Of a stretch of 64,000 nt of DNA, positions 54,870 through 64,000 are shown piece by piece. The first letter of the stretch is position 1; every line of letters starts with the position of its first letter. This stretch comes from Medicago truncatula (taxonomy: Eukaryota > Streptophyta > Magnoliopsida > Fabales > Fabaceae): the NCBI RefSeq assembly GCF_003473485.1, contig NC_053045.1, positions 34,136,494-34,200,493 on the forward strand. Direction: 5' to 3'. The notes below the pieces were generated by a model. The model had not been told where the DNA came from. It saw only the letters and a program-made list of their open reading frames with translations, and made no database searches. A program made the translations under genes and the position numbers.

Positions 54870-55800
54870 AGTAACTTGATAAAGCGATAGTACCCAAAAG
54901 TTCATCTCCCTACTAGCTAAAAATGAGCTAGTTTGACTTGCTTGCATCCACCATACACAACTCCACTCAACAATTTGATAAAGGTTCACACAGTCGACAT
55001 GTAGGTCTACATATTACCATGCGCTTGAAAAGTTTCTAAACGTCAATCAAAATCAATGTCATTACACACTTTGAGGTCTTTAAGGGTTATAACGGGGCTT
55101 AGGTAAAGGTGTGATATTATTTGGATAAGTAGACTACATAAAATTTGAGTTAGGCACTCCTATTGAAATTAAAGCATGGATTCAATCACTCATTCATCCC
55201 TTGAAACAACAATATGTAAAGGTACTAGAGAATATTTGTAACTTGTTGGGACAATCGAGTTTAAAGTTACTCAGATTTTTCATTGTTCGTCCCTTTTTCA
55301 TTCTATATTTTTTTATACACCATTTCTTAGTGTATTTTTCATGATAATGTTCTTTGTTCTCTAGTACCCTCACCCTAAACTTAGTTGGTTGCAAATTTCA
55401 ATAGCAACCCCAAACTTATTGTTTAGCAACACCTTACATAGCCTAACTCAAATATAACATTTTTGGGTTAAATCCTAAAAGTCTCTAGGCTCAATATGTC
55501 GTTTGTCACCGAACAAAAAGATCTAAACCTACCGGTTCAAATTGGCTTTCAAAAAGGATAAATTCAATCAAAATCAAGGTAGGCTTGAATAGACTCACAT
55601 GACCAAGCACTTTTGCCTCAGTCTATATATGACAAAGATCAATCAACAGTAAAGAAACAATGCACGACTGACATCTGACAAGTTATTGAAAAAAAAAAAA
55701 AAAGAACTGATGTGGATTTTGATTTTTTTTTTGTCCATCTTTTCACTTTTTTTTTTTTTTGCTTTTTTTTTATTGAATAAAAATACCTGCAAAATAAAAA
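54870..55800. other. Retroelement internal sequence, no intact frame
   Basis: Between the PBS-like site and the gag-like frame on the other strand. Includes AAGGGTTATAACGGGGCTTA and mixed-orientation fragments. 55686-55820 has long A and T runs. I see no intact protein. Confidence 0.4.
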
Positions 55801-55877
55801 ACATTAAAAAAAAAGGATGGGTTGCCTCCCACCAAGCGCTTTCTTTTACGTCATTGAGTTTGACGCTTCAACCACTG

Positions 55878-56564
55878 TTAGGGTGGCAAAAATGATAGAA
55901 AGAATATATCATCCTTCTTCTTTCTCTTGTTTGGTAGGAATTCTATGAATTTGACACAAAGAATCAGATACTCCCATGCACCCATTGTTAAACCTTTAGA
56001 ATTTGAACTCTCCCACCTTAGAAAATGACATGCATCCATCTGCACACGAGTGATTTCCTTAATCCCCGTTGGTTCAAACTTCGGGAAAATATCAACACTC
56101 CTCACTTTAAGATTTTCTTCCACTACAACCTTGTGACACTCAGTCTCCATCTGAACCAACTTTCTATGAGACTCATGTGCTTTCTCAACAAAATCACCAC
56201 AGTGAACATCAAACTTCTCAAATGAAACTTGATTTGACACCAAGAAATCATCTAAAATATTTTGAAGTTGAGTATTGTAATCGATGTTGATCACCTCGTG
56301 CTCTTTTTCTTTAACTATGTATTGCTCCTCGCAAAAGGTACTACAATGATAACCTCCACAAAATTCGCAACACATACTCAATCTTGTTTCCAAATCCTTT
56401 ATATGTAGAGATATCATGCATTTTTCATAGCGTAGGATTTCAATCTCTTCAGAGTCTACCAGAATTCGACTATCCCACATTTCTAAAAGCTCACATAAAC
56501 CTTTCAGTAGCACAGCATAAAGAAATATATTCGAAGAGCATAAATCATAATATACCTTTTTCAA
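55878..56564 (-). pseudogene. Gag-like open frame of an Athila/Tat-type LTR element
   Basis: A 228-residue minus-strand frame, starting 87 bases inside the inverted PBS-like site at 56651-56666, where a retrotransposon gag region would begin. It contains a Cys/His cluster, CCEFCGGYHCSTFCEE (C-x2-C-x3-H-x4-C), resembling a zinc knuckle, and an acidic, Lys-rich helical body. Towards its 3' side (about 55815-55850) the minus strand reads GCGCTTGGTGGGAGGCAACC, a phrase I associate with plant gypsy non-coding regions. No protease, reverse transcriptase or integrase follows, so this is a non-autonomous or deleted element. Family assignment is tentative. Confidence 0.4.
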
Positions 56565-56650
56565 TATTTTTTTAATATATGAACAAAAATATAAATGACA
56601 AAAATCCTAAATAAAAAACAAAATTGTCAAGTTGAAATGATTTAACAGTC

Positions 56651-57800
56651 TCCGACAGCGGCGCCAAAAACTTGATAAAGATTTGGCAAGTGAACCAAAA
56701 CTATCGAAATAATAAATAAATTCGTATCCACGAGGACCCCGTTGTTAACTTCTACTCAACAATTTCTTTATCAAAAAGGATGTATTAAATTCAAGGTTGC
56801 CCTAGGTAGTTGGATTGGTATTTGTAAAATAAACGGATTAAAAACAATAAAAGTTTGGTTTTAGAAAATTAGAGAGAGATGTATGGTTAAGACCTTTGAA
56901 TCCTCCGAAGTTCTCCTATGGTAATTTGCACTCCTAATTCAATCAATGATTATCTAGTTCAACGACAGATTAACAAAGTAACTCTACCCAATCTCTTGAC
57001 CTAGAGTTCTCCCCGCAAGTAACAACCCCTTAATCTCTTAAGTGAATTCGAAACCATTGGAGGTTTTAACAGAACGTTTATCCATATGTCATAACCTAAT
57101 AATGATCAATCTCTAGCTTGATTACTTAGGTTAACCTATTACCTAGATCAGAGTCAAAAGCCAGGGTTAGTGGTCATTCAATCTCTAACATCAATTTGCA
57201 TATTCATAAAGCTAGGGTTATTAGTCGATGATAAACAATACAAAAAGCATTAAACACAAAGTAATATGAATAAAAACTAGACTTTCATTGACATTCAAAG
57301 GAGTTCAACAAATCAGGGTTCCCATATGATTACATTAGATTCATCTCAGTCTCAACCACAAAGAAATTAGTTACTCATATCTAAAGTACAAGATAACTCA
57401 CATAAAAACAAGGATTCATACATGTATTGGATGATTGACTATGGGTTGTGATGATCTCCCACCAAATCTACAAAGTCTCTAGGCCAATTATCTATTTTCT
57501 CTCTAAAATCGTGAACCCTTACTTTGAAAACGAACTTTTCTATTTATAAGCCTGTCAAAATCGGCCACCGAGCCCAAAATTCGGTGGTTGAATGCATTAA
57601 AATGTGTGCCCAGTCTAGCAAAATCGGTGGCCGATTTTTGTCGAATCAAAAGGGAAAAAATCAGCAGCAAATTTGGTGGCCGATTTGTAAATTCGGTTGC
57701 CGAATTCTGACTTCTTCAAACTTCAATTTCTTGTTCTTTTGTAGCTTGCAGCTCCATGAATCACAATGAATATCCTTAAAATTACATGAAAAATGTCAGA
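56651..57800 (-). mobile_element. LTR-like segment, minus orientation, with PBS-like end
   Basis: Inverse homologue of the 54060-54867 segment. At its left edge TCCGACAGCGGCGCCA is the PBS-like site on the minus strand. 57555-57712 contains five short near-palindromes around ATCGGTGGCCGAT. The right limit is uncertain. Confidence 0.55.
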
Positions 57801-58075
57801 GTGTCATCAGGCGTGACGTCGATTCATGCTTTTATAGTATGAGACGTAGTAACCGTTCGCTAGAAACACAACACAAATTAAGTGCGGAAAGCCGTTAGAG
57901 ATCAATTAGATGACCATGATGTGACGAGAGCGCGCCTATGCGGCAACATATATAGGAGGTCCACTGTGGAACTCTGCTACCCAAGGATTCAGGGTTAATA
58001 GGTCTACTAGTGTTGGCCGGCGAAGTGGGCTTCTGCCCAGTCCGAAACAAAATCCTTCATACAAAAAAGTCAAAC
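57800..58075. other. GC-richer island of unknown origin
   Basis: GTGACGAGAGCGCGCCTATG, TTGGCCGGCGAAGTGGGCTT and similar phrases stand out against the AT-rich neighbourhood. The minus strand has a frame (57936-58313), but its N-terminal part is the AT-rich RRA 3' flank and I recognise no domain. It could be a fragment of a transposon or of organelle DNA; not determined. Confidence 0.35.
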
Positions 58076-58378
58076 CCAATGCTATAAAGCTCCCAACATA
58101 ATAACAAAATATAAACATGAGTACAAGACCACTATAGTTTCGTATAAACTTTATTCCAGGTTTCATACTTTGTTTACAAATGTGTCTTATTTCATGTATT
58201 TTCCAATGCCTTTCACCCAAAGTTCCTAATTCCCTAACATTGCACATAAGCTTGCACAATGTGTTTATGAAGATGAGATAAAACACCAAAAAAATTAAAT
58301 TAGCATACGACAAATGTTACAGTACCAAAATAAGGGTATATGCATAAGTCATTGTGCTCCTAAGACACAGAAACAAGG

Positions 58379-61300
58379 TTACCACTTTGAGCCATCAGGG
58401 AAAGGTTTGAGAGCATCTTGGTTCCCATTAACATAATATTCAACAACTGCTTTCATTCGCGGAAGCTTATCAGGGTGGTAATTCACGTGAATAATTACCG
58501 GTTTCAATTTACTGAGTTTAGCATCGTTCCTCACTGTCTTGAAAAGAACTTTACTATTCATAAAAAGGTACATATCCATAGTCCTTTTAGCAGCATGAAG
58601 CCCGTCATAACCAGGATGCGATGGATAAAAGAGTTCCTCGTTAAAAACGGCTTGGTCCCATGCTTTCTCCTTGGAAAGCCTTGCCGCCACACGATCCAAA
58701 AGCTCAATTGAAGGAATGGTTGGTCTAATATAGAAGAAACCAGAATTGTAAACCCATATCCTAGTTGTATGAACTATTCGAGACCAACCCATCACGGGCT
58801 CATCATAGATATCGTTGTAGCCATAAGCTGTCATGTTATTATGACCATCGCTCATGGACTCAACATCCGAATCACGGTATAAATGATCAAAAGGATTCTG
58901 CAAATATATAATATCGGTGTCTGATAGAAGAACGCTATATCCCAGCTGCAAAAATTCCCTTAGAATACGAAATTTAAGCCCGGAGACAGCCGTTCTCTTT
59001 CCTCTTTTTCCAACAGCATCAATACCATTATCCGGGTCTCTTTTGTAAAATGGGACTTGATTCAATTCACAAAACTTTGCAATCTCATCGTCTAAGGCAA
59101 CAACTAGATAATTAGATATACCAACTCTCTTGATATTAGTGAACCAGACTTCCAGGATCTCCTTAACATTGGAGTTTGCAAGGGCAACTATGATCTCTTG
59201 TTTAACTGCGATTTTATCTAATATATTTGCCAATCTCGGGTTCACGGATTCATCAGGAGCAACATTAGGATTGGTTCTTAATGCCTTGACAGTACCAAAA
59301 GGTCCAGCTTTTTCCTGTTTACCTAATGCAAGCAACATTTTTTCTGCCTGGTCTTTTCCTTGCTCTGCAAGCTGAAGCCTTTCCGTCAACTCACTCACTT
59401 GTTTTTTCAGCTCTGCATTTTTATCTGATAAGAGCGCCACAAATTCTGATTTTAACATGTTAACTTTATCTGATGATTCAGATTCTGCTGAACTTTCCTG
59501 CCAAAAGAAAATAAAATAAAAAATCATTTGAGAAACAAAGAAGTCATTGGGAAAAAAGAAAGCTAAGATGCATCCTATAAGAACTCTCATTTTGGTGATG
59601 GTTAAATATAACAAATTTGATACTCTTGTCGATTTTTATTCTGGGTGGCTTAATCAGCTGCTATGATATGGTTTATTTATTATGTAATTTTGCTTAACTT
59701 TTTAATGGTTTTTAATCTTTTTTAACTTAACAATTTTTAATCCTTTCTAGATACTAATTGTGCTTCAAGGGGAGGTTTATTTATATGTTTTGCATTTGGC
59801 CTCTTCAAAAAATATTATATAAATGAAAAAATTGTAATTATAATGGTTTGAATAAATGGTATAATTGGAAGAAAAGTACTACACTAAAATCATGCATCCC
59901 TTTATATGTTGCAATATACTACTGGCATCAAGACATGCACATTAAAATGGTAAAAAGTAATTAAGTCTAGGGTAAAATTGAAAAAAAAAATGGTTAGACT
60001 GACACACAATATATTTTTATATAAGGTTAAAATAAGATTTTTTTTTTTTATAGTATCCAATTTTATTCCTATTATTGTGTATTGTTTGTTTCATTGTTGT
60101 GGACGGCTCATATTTTAATGGGGTTTATTTAGTTTTTTAATTGATAATTAAATAATATTATAAAAAATGGTAAAATGGGTTAAATGAAGGCAAAACTAGA
60201 ACACAAAATTCAGCCCAAAAGGGTGTGTCCCATTTAAAGCTACTACCGGAGGGACGAACACTAATGTTCACCATTTATTTGTTTATTTTTTATTTTTTTT
60301 TATTTTTTATTTTTTTTATATAAAAAGATATATCAGTTTTGGCATATAGTACTCCTTCCGGTACTATTTATAAGAAATAATTGACTTTCAAGATTCATTG
60401 AATAATTGATGTATCCGGTCTAGAATATAGACCAGATACATCAGTTATTTAATGAATCTAAAAAGTGAGTTGTAATTCCTATAAATAGGATCGGAGAGAA
60501 TATGATCAATCTTTTTGGTAAATAATATTAAAATAAATATTTTAAATATGGTCATATACTATTTCTATTGTAGTGGTGTTCTTCCTATTTTAATGGTTTT
60601 AAACTAAAATTTTAATTAATAATTTAAAAGGGTAAAATTGTAAATATAAAATTTTTACAATTTGATGATAGTGAATGATTAACACTCATGAAGTTGCAAG
60701 AAATCCCGTAAAAATTTGAGTTTTTAAATTATTTATTTTTGTAATTCAATTAATGTCATGTAATAATTAATTCATTTGGATGTTTTTATATCATCTTGTT
60801 GTATATCCTGTCATTTAAAATATGTCACATCATCATTTGTCAATATAAAATCTAAAGAATGGATCACTATGAGAAATGGAAGAAGCAATTCCGTGAAATA
60901 GTAAAAATACGAGTGTTAAGATTGCAATATCAAACACATTATTTTACCATGACTTTATAATATTTTGTGCTAAGACTTCGACTTTCAGGCGAATGAGACT
61001 CTGGTACTCCATAGTTTGTCTCAAAAGATTCGTCATTTGGTGGAGCTCATTAACTAGCTAACTCAATTGCTTGGTTCGTGACATTATCTATACTATTATA
61101 CTATATATAAAGATATTATATGATTTTTAGTTGAGTTTTTTTACTTTCGATTATATCCTTAAACAACTATATATAAAGAGATCATATGAATTTTGGCTAA
61201 TTTTTTTTACTTCCGTTTATATCCTTAAACAAACTTGCCTATAAGAATGCTATTTGTTGATGTCATTACAAAATATATGAATTTATATTATATTTGTTAT

Positions 61301-62010
61301 ATCGTTGGTGTCATTGAAAAAGATAAGAATAGTTTGTTACAATATGAAAATGTCAAAATCTATATCTATAATTTTAATTAAAATCAAAATAGTTTTAATT
61401 AAAATCAAATTCAAAAAAACTATTGTTCATAATTTATGTATATCATTTAATAAAGAGAGTGGACAAATGGAAACGGAGTGTGGACGATGGTAATAATATT
61501 ATAGTATTAATTAATATAATTTTATATACAATATCACGATTCATTATCACCCAATAGAATTTGGATTAAGATCAAACACAACTCCACAATGACCCACATC
61601 ATGTAGTAAAGTAAAAGCATGCAAAATCAAACACTATCACAAATGACACAAAACAAAAAAGTAAAGTAAGAAGACATAGTTAAATTTTAACTCAACAAAA
61701 ATCATGCAACATGCAAGAACTTAAAATTCAAGAGAATACACAATTTAAAAATGAAAGAAAAACACGAAAGATAGTTAATCTTTGGTGAAAATGAAACCTG
61801 AGTCTTGAGTCCAGCAATAGGTAGGTGACGATTTGAGGTAATAGACTGAGAAACAAAGAAGTCTTTAGGAAAAAAGAAAACTATGATGCATCCAGTAAGA
61901 ACTCCAATGATTACAGTGGTAATGATCCTTGATATGAGTAGAGATTGAGGGCTGTTCTTCATCAAAGGTCCTTCTCTTTCTCTGCGCTCAATCATTGTAT
62001 CCACCACCAA
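58379..62010 (-). CDS. RRA-type arabinosyltransferase (GT77), copy B
   Basis: The most complete model joins exon 62010-61798 (71 codons, [13 protein letters not shown]...LKTQ) with exon 59497-58379 ([10 protein letters not shown]...FPDGSKW) through a 2.3-kb GT-AG intron, giving 443 residues collinear with copy A. Exon 2 keeps all GT77 marks: [19 protein letters not shown] in [51 protein letters not shown] and [12 protein letters not shown]; the last residues are KW instead of DW. The exon-1 membrane anchor ([20 protein letters not shown]) is diverged. The oddity is a second, truncated exon-1 copy at 59528-59585, which reads in frame through the last 30 bases of intron into exon 2. An alternative product could therefore start at Met near 59590 (about 403 residues). 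Expected role as copy A: Golgi arabinosylation of extensin-type proteins. Confidence 0.78.
59528..59585 (-). pseudogene. Orphan partial duplicate of RRA exon 1
   Basis: The minus strand encodes [19 protein letters not shown], matching the membrane anchor of copy A exon 1 ([19 protein letters not shown]) better than that of its own upstream exon ([19 protein letters not shown]). It is 31 bases from the exon 2 acceptor and in frame with it. The first and last parts of exon 1 and its donor are missing. Confidence 0.75.
60352..60500. mobile_element. Stowaway-like MITE, 149 bp
   Basis: Flanked by TA (60350-60351 and 60501-60502). The left arm CTCCTTCCGGTACTATTTAT is mirrored by ATAAATAGGATCGGAGAG on the right. 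The arms meet at the centre (GATGTATCCGGTCTAGAATA, then TAGACCAGATACATC), so the whole element is one hairpin. Inside the copy B intron. Confidence 0.75.
61087..61500. repeat. Helitron-like 5' end in the RRA copy B intron
   Basis: CTATACTATTATACTATATA, then TAAAGATATTATATGATTTT. An internal direct repeat of about 73 bp (TATATAAAGATATTATATGA and TATATAAAGAGATCATATGA, both leading to ATATCCTTAAACAA) follows. Shares GTTGGTGTCATT with 15210. No 3' terminus identified. Confidence 0.3.
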
Positions 62011-62324
62011 CTCAAAGACTGAGATTGAAATGGTAGTTTTGTTTTGTTCTGGTTATATAGGGTTTTGAAGCTTTGGAGGGTTAATTAAGAAATGGAGAAT
62101 TGGGTGGTCAGTTTGAGCACATATATTCACTTCGAAACTGAATTTGATTGAATTACTAGTCTCTAATATATAGATATAGGAATGTGTGATTTTGGAGTGT
62201 TTTTTTCACTTTCAAATTTATCATTCATTTAAATTATTATATTTACAATCATAACCCTTTTATTAAATTATTAATTGTAACGGTATGAACCTAACAGGAC
62301 CGACCCAATTATCTTTGGGTCGTT
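62011..62324 (-). promoter_or_regulatory. Promoter and 5' UTR region of RRA copy B
   Basis: Aligns with 46062-46160 ahead of copy A (GACTGAGATTGA, GGTAGTTTTGTT, TTCGAAACTG, TTTGATTGA). Copy B has an extra 40-50 bp inside this block. It is bounded upstream by the LTR that begins at 62325. Confidence 0.5.
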
Positions 62325-62929
62325 TGTAACGCCCTCTTTAATTATTTGATTATTTTTATAGAGTTTAGAGTTTATTATATGATTGAGGTGATTTAAATGA
62401 TTATGTGATGTGTGTTATTTTATTTAAGAGGCCTTATTTTATTATTTAATAGAATAAGACTTGAAAATAAAATAAATTTTAAGATGAGGGGTTGTTTTGA
62501 GAATTTAGAGAGTTTTGTGAGAAAAGAGGAAATAAGATAAAATAGATGAGAAGAGATAAATAGGAGAAAATAGGTTTATAATTATTTTCACGTACAACCA
62601 GTTTTGGAGAAAAGGGAGAACAAGAGGAAAAGAGAATCAAGAGAGAGGCTGCCCAATCGAAATCCTAAGGTAAGGGTGGGACTAACATTCAATCTTCTTA
62701 AGCCTATGATTATGATGATTAGATTTAACATGTTGTAGGGTTAGTTTTTGAGAATTGGAAATTAGGGTTAAGAGTGATAATTGAGGATTAGATGATGGAA
62801 ACTTGTAGAATTGATGTAGAAAGTGTGTACAGACCTTAGATAATCCATAGGGTGATGTTTATAATCAGTTTTAAGCTTAGAACTATGTGAATTGTTGCAT
62901 TTTCGTGAAAAATTGCATTCTGTCCGAGC

Positions 62930-63325
62930 GGACATTCATCGCTCGCCCTCGTGAGCAGCATGCCTCCCCTCGCGAGTGATGAAGTTCATTGCTCGCCTCG
63001 CGAGTAAATGTTCTTCGCCTCACAAGTGAACCCAGATGTCACTTGCCATAGCGAGCAGATCACTCGCCATAGCGAGTTGATCAGTGAGTGAACCATGATT
63101 TTGAGAATTAACTGGTTTAGTCGAACTTTAGATGATTTTGGGTGCCTGAACATGTATAAGAATGATTAGGCAAGTTCTTAGATTGAAATTGAACATAGGG
63201 AAGTTAAAAATGAAATTTTTGAGTGAAAAATGTCAAGTTCCCGAGAGCACCCAGTTTCTGGCTCGCCAAGGCGAGCAACCTTTTTCTGAACTCGCCATAG
63301 CGAGTAGAGTGGCTCGCCTCACGAG
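62930..63325 (+). repeat. Iterated CTCGCC...GCGAG near-palindromes in the LTR
   Basis: At least eight short units, such as GCTCGCCTCGCGAGT, ACTCGCCATAGCGAGTTG, GCTCGCCAAGGCGAGC and GCTCGCCTCACGAGC, are clustered in two groups (62930-63085 and 63257-63328). They are far GC-richer than the rest of the LTR and absent from the solo LTR at 19.9-22.3 kb. Confidence 0.75.
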
Positions 63326-63704
63326 CTGCACAGTGTCAGACAACCTTGTTTAGGGTTCTTGCGATCTTTGTCGCACATGAGGTTTTGAGTTGATCCTTGG
63401 GTTAGGAATGGAGGTTGATTATAATATTATTGATGTTCAATGAGTCTGATATAATATGATTTGATGTTGATAGTAATGTGATATATTTGTATATGCATTA
63501 TGTGGATTATATAAGATGTTTAAGTGTTGTTGATTTTCATTTGATATTGTTATATCTTGAGATGTTTTTGTGCTGCCTATTTTGCTGTTGTATATTAACT
63601 AAGCTGCATGATCCGGTCTAAGATGTAAGATGTCGTTCCAAAGTGTTGGAGTCCTAAGTTGTTGATGTTGTCCAAGTTGTACACGTTACTGAGTCCATGT
63701 ATAC

Positions 63705-63860
63705 TCATTTAAGTTAGGGACTTGATGCCCTGGAGCCTTTGCTCAACACGTTGGGGGCTTGATGTCCTGTGAGCTTTTGCTCAAATAAGTTGAGGGCTTG
63801 ATGCCATGAGAGTGTATTTATGCTCAAATAAGTTGGGGGCTTGATGCCCTGGATTGGTAC
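63705..63860 (+). repeat. Tandem GGGCTTGATGCCCTGG array in the LTR
   Basis: About four units with a period near 37-43 bp, each with TTG(G/A)GGGCTTGATG(C/T)C and GCTCAA(A/C)A. It occupies the same distance from the LTR start (about 1.4 kb) as the unrelated array in the solo LTR at 20510-20865. Confidence 0.7.
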
Positions 63861-64000
63861 CACATGCATGATTAAGAAGAATAAGTTGCATAGTCAAGTC
63901 GATGCATTGTCGAGTCAAGTTGTTAAGTTGATAAGTTATGTTTTTTTTAATGAAGTGTTTAACGAAGAATTATTATTATGATGTGTTGATGATGTTTATG

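Larger units (their letters stand above)
62325..64000 (+). mobile_element. LTR (start), same family as the 19.9-22.3 kb solo LTR, runs off the window
   Basis: Begins TGTAACGCCCTCTTTAATTA, identical to the reverse complement of the solo LTR end at 22290, and shares GGTAAGGGTGGGACTAAC, TTGTAGGGTTAG/TTGTAGGTTGAG and GTGTACAGACCTTAGATAAT in the same order. The 3' end and any internal region lie beyond 64000. It contains a palindrome-rich block (62930-63325) and a tandem array (63705-63860). Confidence 0.75.

Noticed and set aside
57936-58313. 125-codon minus-strand frame next to RRA copy B
   Set aside because: Half of it is RRA 3' flank homologous to non-coding DNA at 42.9-43.1 kb, and the frame is not kept in that homologue.
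62930-63325. CRISPR-like array
   Set aside because: Units are imperfect short palindromes with irregular spacing inside a plant LTR; there is no constant repeat and spacer structure and the DNA is eukaryotic.

Overview
The window is plant nuclear DNA. It is strongly AT-rich, its genes contain GT-AG introns, and most of its length is transposable-element debris. The protein families, together with a solo LTR that begins (read on its own strand) with the TGTCATACCCCAATTTTTG terminus I associate with Ogre-type Ty3/gypsy elements of legumes, point to a temperate legume such as Medicago or a close relative. The species call is inference.

Layout. (1) 0-10 kb: a Mutator-like element with about 90-bp inverted ends (0.93-2.62 kb), a complete UPF0496/DUF677 gene on the minus strand (4.06-5.19 kb), and retroelement remnants (7.5-8.3 kb). 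(2) 10.4-26.7 kb: four tandem plus-strand copies of a small secreted DIR1-type lipid-transfer protein gene (10381, 17623, 23319 and 26428). They are pushed apart by a neprosin-like pseudogene, several LINE remnants (one with an 18-bp target duplication), MITEs, a mini-MULE and a 2.4-kb solo LTR. (3) 28.6-29.8 kb: a 5'-truncated LINE. (4) 30.57-35.26 kb: a complete 13-exon minus-strand gene for the 48-kDa oligosaccharyltransferase subunit (OST48/DGL1 type, 434 aa). (5) 37.13-39.00 kb: a two-exon WrbA/FQR1-like quinone reductase (252 aa). (6) 41.56-42.87 kb: a solo LTR with a perfect 5-bp target duplication. (7) 43.35-46.06 kb and 58.38-62.01 kb: two minus-strand copies of an RRA-type GT77 arabinosyltransferase gene. 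The second copy carries an orphan duplicate piece of exon 1 directly in front of its exon 2. (8) Between the RRA copies: nested MITEs (47.9-48.5 kb), two adjoining giant foldback elements (51.3-53.9 kb), and a pair of related LTRs in inverted orientation around a gag-like reading frame (54-57.4 kb). (9) From 62.33 kb to the window end: the start of an LTR from the same family as the 19.9-22.3 kb solo LTR, with repeated short palindromes and a tandem array.

The host genes are not a co-regulated unit. Two themes recur. OST48 and RRA both act on protein glycosylation in the secretory pathway (ER N-glycosylation and Golgi arabinosylation of hydroxyproline-rich proteins). The DIR1-like cluster fits apoplastic lipid binding or defence signalling. 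No convincing new molecular system was found. The most notable structures are the transposon-interleaved DIR1-like cluster, the RRA duplication with its exon fragment, the tandem foldback elements, and the palindrome-bearing LTRs.
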